Positions 9,084 to 19,170 of a stretch of 64,000 nucleotides of DNA are shown one piece after another. The stretch's first letter is position 1. Each line of letters opens with the position of its first letter. The notes beneath the pieces are model-generated. The model was not told the origin of the DNA. It was given only the letters and a program-made list of their open reading frames with translations, and did no database searches. The stretch comes from Candidatus Rokuibacteriota bacterium (GTDB taxonomy: Bacteria; Methylomirabilota; Methylomirabilia; Rokubacteriales; CSP1-6): positions 1 to 64,000 of the forward strand of contig JACPCW010000078.1 of assembly GCA_016184365.1 (NCBI GenBank), given 5' to 3'. A program made the translations under genes and the position numbers.

Positions 9084-10325
9084 ATGAAGAAGGCGTTGGT
9101 CATCGGTTCGCTGCTCGTGGTGTTGACGCTGTCGCTCGGCGGGTCCGCTGCGAGCAAGAGCACGAACGGGAGCGCGACCTACGAACAGCTCCGCCTGTTC
9201 ACCGAGGTGCTCTCGATCGTGCAGAACCAGTACGTGGACGAGGTGCCGCCCAAGGAGCTCATCTACAGCGCGATCAAGGGCACCCTCCGCGGCCTCGACC
9301 CCCACAGCTCCTTCCTGGATCCCGAGAGCTATCGCGAGATGCAGGTCGAGACGTCCGGCAGCTTCGGCGGCCTCGGCATCGAGATCACGCTGAAAGACGA
9401 CATCCTCACCGTGGTCGCCCCGATCGAAGGCACGCCCGCGTACCGCGCCGGCCTGCACACGGGCGATCGCATCGTGAAGATCGACGGCCTCGTGACGAAG
9501 GACATGTCGCTGCCCGACGCGGTGAAGCGGATGCGCGGCAAGCCGGGCTCGAAGGTGACGATCAGCGTCATGCGCGAGGGCCTGACGGAGCCGAGGGACT
9601 ACGAGATCACGCGCGAGCAGATCCGCGTGCAGTCCGTGCGCAGCCACGACATGGGCGGCGGCATCTTCTACATCCGGCTCCGCCAGTTCCAGGAGCAGAC
9701 GCCGAGCGATCTCGACCAGACGCTCGACCGCTTCGCGAAGGCGGGGATGAGGTCGCTGATCCTGGACCTCCGGAACAACCCGGGCGGTCTGCTGACCGCG
9801 GCCGTCGAGGTCTCGGAGAAGTTCGTCGACGACGGCAAGCTCGTCGTCTACACCGAGGGCCGCGTGCGAAACCAGAACATGCGGTTCTCGGCGCACGCGA
9901 AGAAGGGCTACAACGCGCTGCCGATGGTCGTCCTCGTGAACCAGGGCAGCGCCAGCGCGTCGGAGATCGTGGCGGGCGCGCTCCAGGACTGGGGCCGCGC
10001 GATGGTGGTCGGCACGCAGACGTTCGGCAAGGGCTCCGTGCAGACGATCATCCCGCTGTCCGACGGCTCCGGCCTGCGACTCACCACGGCGAAGTACTTC
10101 ACGCCGAAGGGCCGCTCGATCCACGGCAAGGGCATCACGCCGGACATCGTCGTCGAGCTGCCGAAGCTGGACCCGACGAAGGACCGCCCGCTGCCCGGGC
10201 CGGATCCGATCGAAGAGCTGAAGAAGGACATCCAGGTGCAGCGCGCGCTCGACGTCATCAAGACCATGCGCGTGATGGAGCAGCAGCGCGCAGTCCAGAG
10301 CCAGCCGACGGCGACGAGCCGATAG
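9084..10325 (+). CDS. ctpA: C-terminal processing peptidase (S41 family)
   Basis: A 413-residue exported serine protease. The signal peptide is MKKALVIGSLLVVLTLSLGG. A PDZ domain is at about 90-165 (FGGLGIEI, then GTPAYRAGLHTGDRIVKIDG). The Ser-Lys dyad lies in VNQGSASASEIVAGAL (Ser near 290) and FGKGSVQTIIPL (Lys near 315), and TPDIVVE closes the domain. It trims or degrades periplasmic proteins, often together with LytM activators such as the preceding gene. The ATG at 9084 is chosen because AGGGGGA lies 5 nt upstream; the GTG at 9060 lacks this. Confidence 0.93.
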   Translation: MKKALVIGSLLVVLTLSLGGSAASKSTNGSATYEQLRLFTEVLSIVQNQYVDEVPPKELIYSAIKGTLRGLDPHSSFLDPESYREMQVETSGSFGGLGIEITLKDDILTVVAPIEGTPAYRAGLHTGDRIVKIDGLVTKDMSLPDAVKRMRGKPGSKVTISVMREGLTEPRDYEITREQIRVQSVRSHDMGGGIFYIRLRQFQEQTPSDLDQTLDRFAKAGMRSLILDLRNNPGGLLTAAVEVSEKFVDDGKLVVYTEGRVRNQNMRFSAHAKKGYNALPMVVLVNQGSASASEIVAGALQDWGRAMVVGTQTFGKGSVQTIIPLSDGSGLRLTTAKYFTPKGRSIHGKGITPDIVVELPKLDPTKDRPLPGPDPIEELKKDIQVQRALDVIKTMRVMEQQRAVQSQPTATSR

Positions 10326-10336
10326 GCGAATGTCGA

Positions 10337-10406
10337 GGAGCGCCCCGGGGAACCCGGGGCGCTCCGAGGGTTGGGGGGTATGGGGGGCCATCTCGGGGCC
10401 CCCCAT
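10337..10406 (+). repeat. Two-hairpin intergenic element, copy 4
   Basis: Hairpin 1 (10337-10365) is a perfect 13-bp stem GGAGCGCCCCGGG with loop GAA, the reverse of the TTC loop in other plus-oriented copies, as if hairpin 1 were inverted. Hairpin 2 (10380-10406) is a perfect 10-bp stem ATGGGGGGCC with loop ATCTCGG. Four G-runs lie between 10368 and 10398. It lies directly before tsaD. Confidence 0.9.
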
Positions 10407-10415
10407 TCTTATCAA

Positions 10416-11420
10416 TTGAGGATCCTCGGGATCGAGAGCTCGTGCGACGAGACGGCCGCCGCCGTGGTCGAAGACGGCCGTCGCATCGTGTCGAGCGTGG
10501 TGGCCTCGCAGGACGCGATCCATGCGCCCTACGGCGGCATCGTGCCGGAGCTCGCATCGCGCCGGCATCTCGAGATGATCGTTCCCGTCGTCGAACAGGC
10601 GCTCGCGGATGCCGGCATGCGCGTCTCTGACGTCGACGCCGTCGCCGTCACGCAGGGCCCGGGCCTCGTCGGCTCGCTGCTGGTCGGCTGCTCGATGGCG
10701 AAGGCGCTGGCGTACGCGCATCGACGGCCGCTCGTGCCCGTCAATCACCTGGAGGGTCACGTCTACGCGTCGTTCCTGGCCGACGACGCGCCGACGCACC
10801 CGTTCGTCGCGCTCGTCGTGTCCGGCGGCCACACCGCGCTCTATCACACGGACGCGCCCCTCTCGTACACGCTCGTGAGCGAAACGCGCGACGACGCGGC
10901 GGGTGAAGCGTTCGACAAGGTCGCCAAGCTGCTCGGCCTCGGATTTCCGGGCGGGCCGGTGATCCAGCGCATGGCCGAGACCGGCGACCCCGCGGCGATT
11001 TCGTTTCCGCTCGCGCACATGACGGATCAGGCGCCGGACTTCTCGTTCAGCGGCATCAAGACGTCGGTGTCGCTCTTCGTGAAGCGCGCCGGCACGCTGT
11101 CCGACGAGCGGGTGGCCGACGTCGCGGCGTCGTTCCAGGCGGCGGTCGTGAAGATGCTGGTGGGGAAGACGGTGAAGGCCGTGCTCCGCACCAGCGCGAG
11201 GCGCGTCGTGCTGACGGGCGGCGTGGCCGCGAACGGCCCGCTGCGCGCGGCGCTCGCCGCGGCGGCGACCGAGCACGGCTTCGTGCTCCACGTCCCGCCG
11301 CGAATCCTCTGCACCGACAACGCCGCGATGATCGCGGCCGCGGGCACCGCGCGTTTCCTGGCGGGCGCGCGCGCGACACTGGAAATGAACGCGATCCCGG
11401 ACCTGAGCCTGGCGGCATGA
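10416..11420 (+). CDS. tsaD: tRNA N6-threonylcarbamoyladenosine transferase
   Basis: A 334-residue TsaD, which transfers threonylcarbamoyl to A37 of ANN-decoding tRNAs. The start is set at TTG 10416 because the family begins with RILGIESSCDETAAAVV. An ATG inside repeat copy 4 at 10380 would add 12 repeat-coded residues (MGGHLGAPHSYQ) and cannot be excluded. The metal-binding HLEGH (H110, H114), VVSGGHTAL and the C-terminal GGVAANGPLR and PPRILCTDNAAMIA motifs are present. No Shine-Dalgarno motif is seen. The stop overlaps the next start (ATGA). Confidence 0.93.
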   Translation: MRILGIESSCDETAAAVVEDGRRIVSSVVASQDAIHAPYGGIVPELASRRHLEMIVPVVEQALADAGMRVSDVDAVAVTQGPGLVGSLLVGCSMAKALAYAHRRPLVPVNHLEGHVYASFLADDAPTHPFVALVVSGGHTALYHTDAPLSYTLVSETRDDAAGEAFDKVAKLLGLGFPGGPVIQRMAETGDPAAISFPLAHMTDQAPDFSFSGIKTSVSLFVKRAGTLSDERVADVAASFQAAVVKMLVGKTVKAVLRTSARRVVLTGGVAANGPLRAALAAAATEHGFVLHVPPRILCTDNAAMIAAAGTARFLAGARATLEMNAIPDLSLAA

Positions 11421-12490
11421 ACTTCGAATCCGTTCTCGCGGGCCTCCCGGACGCCGTGATCGCCATCGACGGGTCCGGCCGCGTCGTGTTCTGGAACGCG
11501 GCGGCCGAGGAGCTCACCGGCCGGTCGGCCCGGCGCGCGACGGGGCGGTTCCTGAAAGAGATCGTCGCGCCGGCCGCATCGCTCGTCCGGCGGCTCGACG
11601 AAACGCTCGCGACCGGCGAGCACCGCTCCGAGCCGGAGGCCGCCATCGACACCGTCGAAGGCCAGCACATCCCCGTGAGCGTCGTGACCGCGCCGCTCTT
11701 CGCGCGCGACGGCCGCGTGGAGGCCGCGGTCGCGGTGCTCCGCGACGTCTCGCGCATCCGCCAGCTCGAAGCGGAGGTGCGCCGCGGTGAAACGCTCGCG
11801 GCGGCCGGCCGCATGGCCGTCGGCCTCGCGCACGAGATCCGGAACCCGCTCGGGTCCATGCGCGGCGCGGTGCAGCTGCTCGCGCGCGAGCTCGGGGCCG
11901 AGTCTCCGCTGCTCGAGTACACGGACGTCCTCACGAAGGAAGTCGACCGCGTCAACCGGATCATCGAGATGCTGCTCGACCTCGCGCGCCCGGTACAGCT
12001 CCGGCTCGTGCCGCTGAACCTGCACCAGCTCCTCGAGCGCGTCGCCGTGCTGTCGGAGGAGATGGCGCGCGAACGTCGGGTGACCATCGTCCGGCGTTAC
12101 GATCCGAGCCTGCCGCCGATCGCGGGGGACGAGGACCTCATGCTGCAGGTCTTCCACAACCTCGTGCGCAACGCGATCGACGCGATGCCGAACGGCGGGC
12201 ATCTCACGCTCATGACGCGCGTGAGCCGCCATCCGCTCTTCGGGAAGATCGATCTCGGCACCGGACAGCGCACGTTCGTCGAGGCGCAGGTCGGCGACGA
12301 GGGCGCGGGGATTCCGGCCGACGTGCGCTCGCGGATCTTCGACCCGTTCTTCACGACGAAGGACCGCGGGCTCGGGCTCGGCCTGGCCGTCTGCCACCGC
12401 ATCGTCGAAGAGCATCGCGGCACCATCCAGGTCGAGTCCACGGAAGGGCGCGGCACGGTCGTGACGTGCTTCCTGCAGGTCGCGAAATGA
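11417..12490 (+). CDS. PAS-domain sensor histidine kinase (NtrB-like)
   Basis: A 357-residue cytoplasmic histidine kinase with no membrane segment. An N-terminal PAS domain (about 1-110, DAVIAIDGSGRVVFWNAAAEELTG) precedes a dimerisation/phosphoacceptor domain with H139 in GLAHEIRNPLGSMRGA. A C-terminal ATPase domain follows (N-box NLVRNAIDAMP, then DEGAGIPADVRSRIFDPFFTTK and GLGLGLAV). It overlaps the downstream sigma54-type regulator (ATGA), so the two form a two-component pair. The architecture matches NtrB, but the signal is not known. Confidence 0.92.
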   Translation: MNFESVLAGLPDAVIAIDGSGRVVFWNAAAEELTGRSARRATGRFLKEIVAPAASLVRRLDETLATGEHRSEPEAAIDTVEGQHIPVSVVTAPLFARDGRVEAAVAVLRDVSRIRQLEAEVRRGETLAAAGRMAVGLAHEIRNPLGSMRGAVQLLARELGAESPLLEYTDVLTKEVDRVNRIIEMLLDLARPVQLRLVPLNLHQLLERVAVLSEEMARERRVTIVRRYDPSLPPIAGDEDLMLQVFHNLVRNAIDAMPNGGHLTLMTRVSRHPLFGKIDLGTGQRTFVEAQVGDEGAGIPADVRSRIFDPFFTTKDRGLGLGLAVCHRIVEEHRGTIQVESTEGRGTVVTCFLQVAK

Positions 12491-13920
12491 GCGCGCGGAT
12501 TCTCATCGCCGACGACGAGGACAACCTGCGCTGGGTGCTCGCGCGCAGCCTCCGTCAGGCCGGGTACGACGTGACCGCGGTCGAGGACGGCCCGTCCGCG
12601 CTGCAGGCGTTCGCGGACAACCCCTTCGATCTCGTGTTCCTCGACGTGAAGATGCCGGGCATGAGCGGCCTCGACGCCCTCGCGCGGCTCCGCGAGCTCC
12701 ATCCCGACGCGCAGGTCGTCGTGATGACCGCGCACGGCACGATGGACACCGCGATCCAGGCGATGCAGCGGGGCGCCTACGACTATCTCGGCAAGCCGTT
12801 CGACCTCGACGAGGTCGTGCTGCTCGCCGAGCGCGCGCTGACGGCGCGACGGCTGACGCAGGAGGTCGCGCAGCTGAAAACCGGCCTCTCCGAGGTCTGG
12901 GAGTTCGGCGCGCTCATCGGCCGCCATCCCCGGATGCAGGACGTCTACAAGACGATCGGGCGCATCGCGGCGAGCGACGTGACGGTCCTCTTGCGCGGCG
13001 AATCCGGCACGGGCAAGGAGCTCGTCGCGCGCGCGGTCCATCACTACAGCCGCCGCGCCGGCCGGCCGTTCGTCGCCGTGTCGTGCGCCGCCATCCCCGG
13101 CACGCTGCTCGAGAGCGAGCTGTTCGGCCACGAGCGCGGCGCGTTCACCGACGCGAAGGAGCGGAAGCTCGGCAAGCTCGAGCTGGCCCACGGCGGGACG
13201 TTCTATCTCGACGAGGTCGGCGACATGCCGCTCGAGCTGCAGGCGAAGATGCTCCGCGCGCTCCAGGAGCGGACGATCGAGCGCATCGGCGGCCGCGAGC
13301 CGATCCGCATCGACGTCCGCGTGCTCGCCGCGACCAACCGCGACCTCGAAGCGCTCATGAAGGACGGCCGGTTCCGCGAGGACCTCTATTACCGGCTGAA
13401 CGTCGTCACGGTGAACCTGCCGCCGCTTCGCGAGCGCCGCCGCGACATCCCGCTCCTGGTCGAGCACCTGCTCGCCAAGCACGGCCCGGAGCTCGGCGAA
13501 CGGGGCATCGCGCCGGACGCGCTCGATCGGCTGGTCGGCTACGAGTGGCCCGGCAACGTGCGCGAGCTCGAGAACGTGATCCAGCGCGCCATGGTCATGG
13601 CGACCGGCGGCGTCATCCTGCCGGAGCACCTGCCGATCGGTCCCGTCTCGGCGGCGGCCTCGGTCGCGGTCGACGCGACGCTCGAGGAGATCATCGAGCG
13701 CAAGCTGCTCGAGTGCGTCCGCGGGTTACGCTCGAACGCGAATCTCTACGACCTGATGATCGGCCTCGTCGAGAAGCCGCTGCTCCGCGCCGTCCTCCGC
13801 GAGACCGCCGGCAACCAGGTCCGCGCCGCGCAGATCCTCGGCATCAACCGGAACACCCTGCGCAAGAAGCTGACCGAGCACGGCATCGACCCGGGCGAGC
13901 TCGGCGGCCAGCCCGAATAG
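12487..13920 (+). CDS. Sigma54-dependent response regulator (NtrC family)
   Basis: A 477-residue activator. The receiver domain (1-120) has DDEDN, the phosphoacceptor Asp in FLDVKMPG (about 52) and KP near 105. The AAA+ domain (about 140-370) has Walker A GESGTGKE, and the sigma54 contact loop reads GAFTDA rather than the commoner GAFTGA. Walker B is GGTFYLDEVGD. A Fis-type helix-turn-helix ends the protein (GNQVRAAQILGINRNTLRKKL). It should activate sigma54 promoters when phosphorylated by the overlapping kinase gene. An extra segment of about 60 residues between AAA+ and HTH (EEIIERKLLECVRGL onward) is longer than in classical NtrC. Confidence 0.93.
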   Translation: MSARILIADDEDNLRWVLARSLRQAGYDVTAVEDGPSALQAFADNPFDLVFLDVKMPGMSGLDALARLRELHPDAQVVVMTAHGTMDTAIQAMQRGAYDYLGKPFDLDEVVLLAERALTARRLTQEVAQLKTGLSEVWEFGALIGRHPRMQDVYKTIGRIAASDVTVLLRGESGTGKELVARAVHHYSRRAGRPFVAVSCAAIPGTLLESELFGHERGAFTDAKERKLGKLELAHGGTFYLDEVGDMPLELQAKMLRALQERTIERIGGREPIRIDVRVLAATNRDLEALMKDGRFREDLYYRLNVVTVNLPPLRERRRDIPLLVEHLLAKHGPELGERGIAPDALDRLVGYEWPGNVRELENVIQRAMVMATGGVILPEHLPIGPVSAAASVAVDATLEEIIERKLLECVRGLRSNANLYDLMIGLVEKPLLRAVLRETAGNQVRAAQILGINRNTLRKKLTEHGIDPGELGGQPE

Positions 13921-13936
13921 CGGCTCACTGCTTCGT

Positions 13937-14029
13937 CTATTTCTTCTTGCGGGCGCCGGCCTTCTTCTTCTTGGTCTCGCCCTTCTTCCGCCGCGAGCGC
14001 TTCCTGCTCTTCACACCTCGAGGTGGCAT
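13937..14029 (-). CDS. 30-residue lysine/arginine-rich peptide
   Basis: A short minus-strand frame of 30 residues, about 60% Lys/Arg, starting MPPRGVKSRKRSRRKKG and ending in three lysines. A strong Shine-Dalgarno sequence (GGAGG, 6 nt before the ATG) supports it. It converges with the preceding regulator gene (16 bp between stops). A role in nucleic-acid binding is plausible from the charge alone. It could also be a chance frame, though the ribosome site and compact gene-sized gap argue for a real gene. Confidence 0.5.
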   Translation of the reverse strand: MPPRGVKSRKRSRRKKGETKKKKAGARKKK

Positions 14030-14111
14030 GGAAACCTCCGGGGCGGCGCGTGGTCCGCCCCGGAACGACGTGACAACGCATGGGCCAACGGGCAACGGGA
14101 AGGAGCGCGAC

Positions 14112-14873
14112 ATGACGGTCAGAGTCGAGACGCGGGACGCGATCGCGACGGTGATTCTCGAGCGTCCGGAGGCACGCAACGCGGTCGACGGCCCGACGGC
14201 GCGTGCGCTCGCGGATGCGTTCCGGGCGTTCGAGCGCGATGACGCGCTGAGAGTCGCGGTGCTGTGGGGCGCCGGCGGGACGTTCTGCGCCGGCGCCGAT
14301 CTGAAATCCTTCGGCACCGAGCGCGGCCTGCGCGTCGAGGCCGACGGCGACGGCCCGATGGGCCCGTCGCGGATTCCGTTCTCGAAGCCGGTGATCGCGG
14401 CCGTGGAGGGTTACGCGGTCGCGGGCGGGCTCGAGCTGTCGCTCATGTGCGATCTGCGCGTGGCGTCCGAGACGGCCGTGTTCGGGGTCTTCTGCCGCCG
14501 CTGGGGCGTGCCGCTCATCGACGGCGGCACCGTGCGCCTGCCGCGCCTGATCGGGCTGTCGCGCGCGCTCGACATGATCCTCACCGGCCGCCCGGTCGCT
14601 GCCGCCGAAGCGTTCACGATGGGGCTCGCGAATCGCGTCGTGCCGGCGGGCGCGGCGCGCGTGGAAGCGGAAGCGCTGGCGCGGACGATCGCCGCGTTCC
14701 CGTTCCGGTGCGTCGTGAGCGACCGGCGGTCGGCGCACGAGTCGCTCGGGCTCGGCGTCGAAGAGGCGATGGCGAACGAGTTCGCGCTCGGCAGGGTGAC
14801 ACGCGATTCGGGAGAGAGCGCGGACGGCGCGCGGCGGTTCGCGTCAGGCGCAGGACGGCACGGCCAGTTCTAG
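14112..14873 (+). CDS. Enoyl-CoA hydratase/isomerase family protein
   Basis: A 253-residue crotonase-fold protein. The oxyanion-hole segments are FCAGADLKSFG (about 58-68) and AVAGGLELSLMCDLRVA (about 103-119), followed by FGVFCRRWGVPLIDGGTVRLPRLIG. The second catalytic Glu of true hydratases (usually in PE.xLG) is replaced here by the CRRWGVPL context, so isomerase, hydrolase or other crotonase chemistry is possible. AAGGAG lies 9 nt before the ATG. Monocistronic, between the NtrC-type gene and a convergent unknown gene. Confidence 0.85.
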   Translation: MTVRVETRDAIATVILERPEARNAVDGPTARALADAFRAFERDDALRVAVLWGAGGTFCAGADLKSFGTERGLRVEADGDGPMGPSRIPFSKPVIAAVEGYAVAGGLELSLMCDLRVASETAVFGVFCRRWGVPLIDGGTVRLPRLIGLSRALDMILTGRPVAAAEAFTMGLANRVVPAGAARVEAEALARTIAAFPFRCVVSDRRSAHESLGLGVEEAMANEFALGRVTRDSGESADGARRFASGAGRHGQF

Positions 14874-14883
14874 CCGTCCGCGC

Positions 14884-15477
14884 TCACATCACATCGAACC
14901 AGACGAGACGTCCTTCGATCGTCGCTTCGAGGCGATGATCGATCGCGGGATGGAGACGGTGCAGGTGATCGAGCGCCGCCTGGAGATCGCCCGTCGAGGC
15001 GTGCAGGTCCGGATGACCGAGCATCTGATCGAGCTCGATGCTCGCGTCGCGCGCCTTGGCGTTGACGAAGGCGGCGTAGAACCCGATCTGGCGAAGCGTC
15101 GCGGCCCGCAGCCGTTCGTGGAACGGGATCAGCCGCGCCGGCACGGCGAGGCGCTCGAGCTTCAGCAGGAAGCCGAGCTGGCCGGCACGGAACTCGTCGA
15201 GGTGCTGGCGATATTCCGCCACGGGCCGCCGGCCGCGGAGCGCGCGCTCGAGGGTCCCGCGGTTCACGATCGCTTCGTCGAGGAGCTCGGTGACGCCGGC
15301 GAGATAGACCGGCTCGTCCTGCCGCTCCCCGCCGCGTTCTCTGAACGACGCCGTGCCGATGGCCGACGCGACCGACGAGCCGAGCTCCACGTACGGCTCG
15401 GCGCTGAGCATCAGCACCGGCGCCGCGAGCGCGGCAGCGACAACCCCCCGGACCACACGCCTGATCGGAAACGGCAT
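14884..15477 (-). CDS. Exported protein of unknown function
   Basis: A 197-residue protein with an Arg-rich signal peptide (MPFPIRRVVRGVVAAALAAP). The remainder is mostly alpha-helical, with LDEAIVNRGTLERALRGR and a C-terminal LDQMLGHPDLHASTGDLQ segment. I do not recognise the family. The start at 15477 is preferred over 15501 because GAGGAGG lies 6 nt upstream and the signal peptide then begins normally. It converges with the enoyl-CoA hydratase gene with a 10-bp gap. Confidence 0.7.
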   Translation of the reverse strand: MPFPIRRVVRGVVAAALAAPVLMLSAEPYVELGSSVASAIGTASFRERGGERQDEPVYLAGVTELLDEAIVNRGTLERALRGRRPVAEYRQHLDEFRAGQLGFLLKLERLAVPARLIPFHERLRAATLRQIGFYAAFVNAKARDASIELDQMLGHPDLHASTGDLQAALDHLHRLHPAIDHRLEATIEGRLVWFDVM

Positions 15478-15618
15478 CGACGGCCTCCTCGATTCCTTCA
15501 TCGGCGGCGGAGAATAGCAGGCGTCGTGCCGAGCGTCGAGTGCTAATACTTTCGGGTACTTACCCGCGGCCGTGGCGAGGGATCGCTCAGGCGAGTCGGG
15601 CAGAAACGAGCCAGGTGA

Positions 15619-16602
15619 TCAGGAAGAACGCCCTGACGCTAGGCCCACGCCCTTGGCGCCGAACGGGCCGTGCTCGGACGGGACCTCGACCAGCACGGAT
15701 TCGACGCCCGGCATCTCCGCCACGTGCGGCAGCGCGTAGTCCATCAGCGTCGCCGACTGCAGCCGGCCGCTCTCGTCGTACGCCATGCGCTCGAGCAGCG
15801 CCCAGCCGACGCCCTGCGCGACCGCTCCCGCGATCTGGCCGTCGATCTCCGCCGGGTTCAGCGCGCGTCCGACGTCCTGCACCACGACCTGGTCCACCAC
15901 CGTCACGCGTCCCGTATCGGGGTCGACCTCGACGTCGGCGAGATGCACCGCGAAGCCGGGCGCGCGCACGACCGTCGCCACCGAGCCGCGGCCGTACACC
16001 GGCTCGTGCTTCGCGCCGAACGACATCGAGAGCGCCGCGATCTTCGCGATCGGCAGCGTGCGGTTCGGAACGCCGCGCACGCGGACGGCGCGATCGGCGC
16101 TCTCGAGGTCCTCGACGGCGGCCTCGAGCTCGCTCGCCGCGATGCGCAAGACTTGCTGGCGGGCGTCCTCGGCCGCGCGCTTGACCGCGGCGCCGACGGT
16201 GTAGGTGATCTTGCTGCCGCCGGACGCGCCCGCGTACGGCGCCGACGCGGAGTCCGCGTTCACGACCTGCACGGCGTCCAGCGGGAGTCCGAACGCTTCG
16301 GCGGCGATCTGCGTGAAGCCCGTGTTCGTGCCGGAGAGATCGACGGACCCGACGATGATGGCGACCGACCCGTCGTTGTTGAGCCGGCACACCGCGCTCG
16401 ACGGCTCCACGCCGCCCACCCAGCCGCCGATCGCGATGCCGCGCCCGCGCCGTACGCCGTCGCGCGGGTGGTCCCGCGTACGGCGCTGGCGCTCACGAAG
16501 CTTCTCGAGACACGCCCGGAGGCCGATGCGCGGCCACGGGCGGTCGTTCGGCATCGGATCGCCCTCCTGCACGGCGTTGCGCATGCGCAGGTCCAGCGAC
16601 CA
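15619..16602 (-). pseudogene. Molybdenum hydroxylase large-subunit remnant (xanthine dehydrogenase/CoxL family)
   Basis: Only the C-terminal half of a molybdopterin-binding subunit remains. The homology starts abruptly at about 16600 (LRMRNAVQEGDPMPN, WPRIGLRACLE), with no N-terminal half upstream. It contains GGSKITYTVGAAVKRAAEDA and VVVQDVGRALNPAEIDGQIAGAVAQGVGWALLE, then breaks off after GPFGAKGVG, where the family continues for 40-60 residues to its end. The frame goes on as unrelated LASGRSS. Both ends being lost marks a gene fragment. Intact relatives lie at 40461 and 44303. The unassigned 115 bp beyond its end shows nothing recognisable. Confidence 0.75.
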
Positions 16603-16721
16603 TCGACGCGGGGAATCGACCGGCCGATGACGGACGCGTGCGCGGGAGTCATGGATTCAGTGTACGGACCGCGTCACGCGCGGCCGGACGAGCTCGACGC
16701 GCTTCGGCGCCTCGCGCGCTC

Positions 16722-18543
<1,822 letters not shown>

Positions 18544-18597
18544 GCGTTGGTGCAGGCAGGCTACGCCCAAAGGCGTCATCGATCAAGGGAGCGCACG

Positions 18598-19149
18598 TCA
18601 GCAGTTCAACGGCATGAACGCGGTCTGCCAGCGTGCCCGGCGAACCGAGAGCGCCGGCATGTCGACCGGCCGTCCGTTGATGACGAGGCGCGGATAGCGA
18701 ACCGACAGGGTCGTGCCCGGCGCGTCCGGCACGTCGAGCGGCGTGTCCACGTCGACGTACACGCCGCGATGGTAGGTCTTCGATGGCGCGTGCCGCATCG
18801 GCAGCGTGGCGCCCGCGATCCGTTCCGTCGGCGGCAGGTCGATGATCTCGTCACGGCCGTCGCGCGTGCGGTAGACGCGCACCCTCGGAATCCGGCGCGT
18901 CTGCTCGGATGCGCCGGGACGACTCACGAGCACCGTGGTGCTCTCGAGCGCAACGTCGACGCCGGACGGCACGCGCAGCGACAGCGACGGCCTCATCTTC
19001 GAGTCCACATCGACGGCCTGGAACGACACGGTCACGCCGCTCACGTCGAACGTGACGACGTCGTGCGGCCCGACGCACTTCGACCGCTCGACGCGCGCAC
19101 CGGCGACGAGGCGTGGCCGGGTTGGCATGTCGTTGCCCGGTGATATCAT
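18598..19149 (-). CDS. Hypothetical protein
   Basis: An unrecognised protein of 183 residues (ATG 19149) or 176 residues (ATG 19128). It is rich in Val, Arg and Asp with a beta-strand pattern (VVTFDVSGVTVSFQAVDVDSK, LSLRVPSGVDVALESTTVLV) and ends in cysteine. No signal peptide, membrane segment or catalytic motif is visible. It is transcribed divergently from the LLM gene at 19171, leaving a 21-bp shared gap, and lies upstream of the thiC riboswitch on the same strand. Confidence 0.6.
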   Translation of the reverse strand: MISPGNDMPTRPRLVAGARVERSKCVGPHDVVTFDVSGVTVSFQAVDVDSKMRPSLSLRVPSGVDVALESTTVLVSRPGASEQTRRIPRVRVYRTRDGRDEIIDLPPTERIAGATLPMRHAPSKTYHRGVYVDVDTPLDVPDAPGTTLSVRYPRLVINGRPVDMPALSVRRARWQTAFMPLNC

Positions 19150-19170
19150 CGCGCGCACCTGGAGGCCGTC

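Noticed and set aside
13139-13160. Inactive sigma54 activator because GAFTGA reads GAFTDA
   Set aside because: GAFTDA occurs in known active members of the family; the rest of the AAA+ domain is intact.
14264-14938. Long Arg-rich frames in alternative frames (here and in most genes)
   Set aside because: They are shadows of high-GC genes: Arg/Ala/Pro-rich, no motifs, no ribosome site.
15619-16584. Intact molybdenum hydroxylase gene starting at 16584
   Set aside because: The N-terminal half and the C-terminal end are missing, and the homology begins before the ATG.
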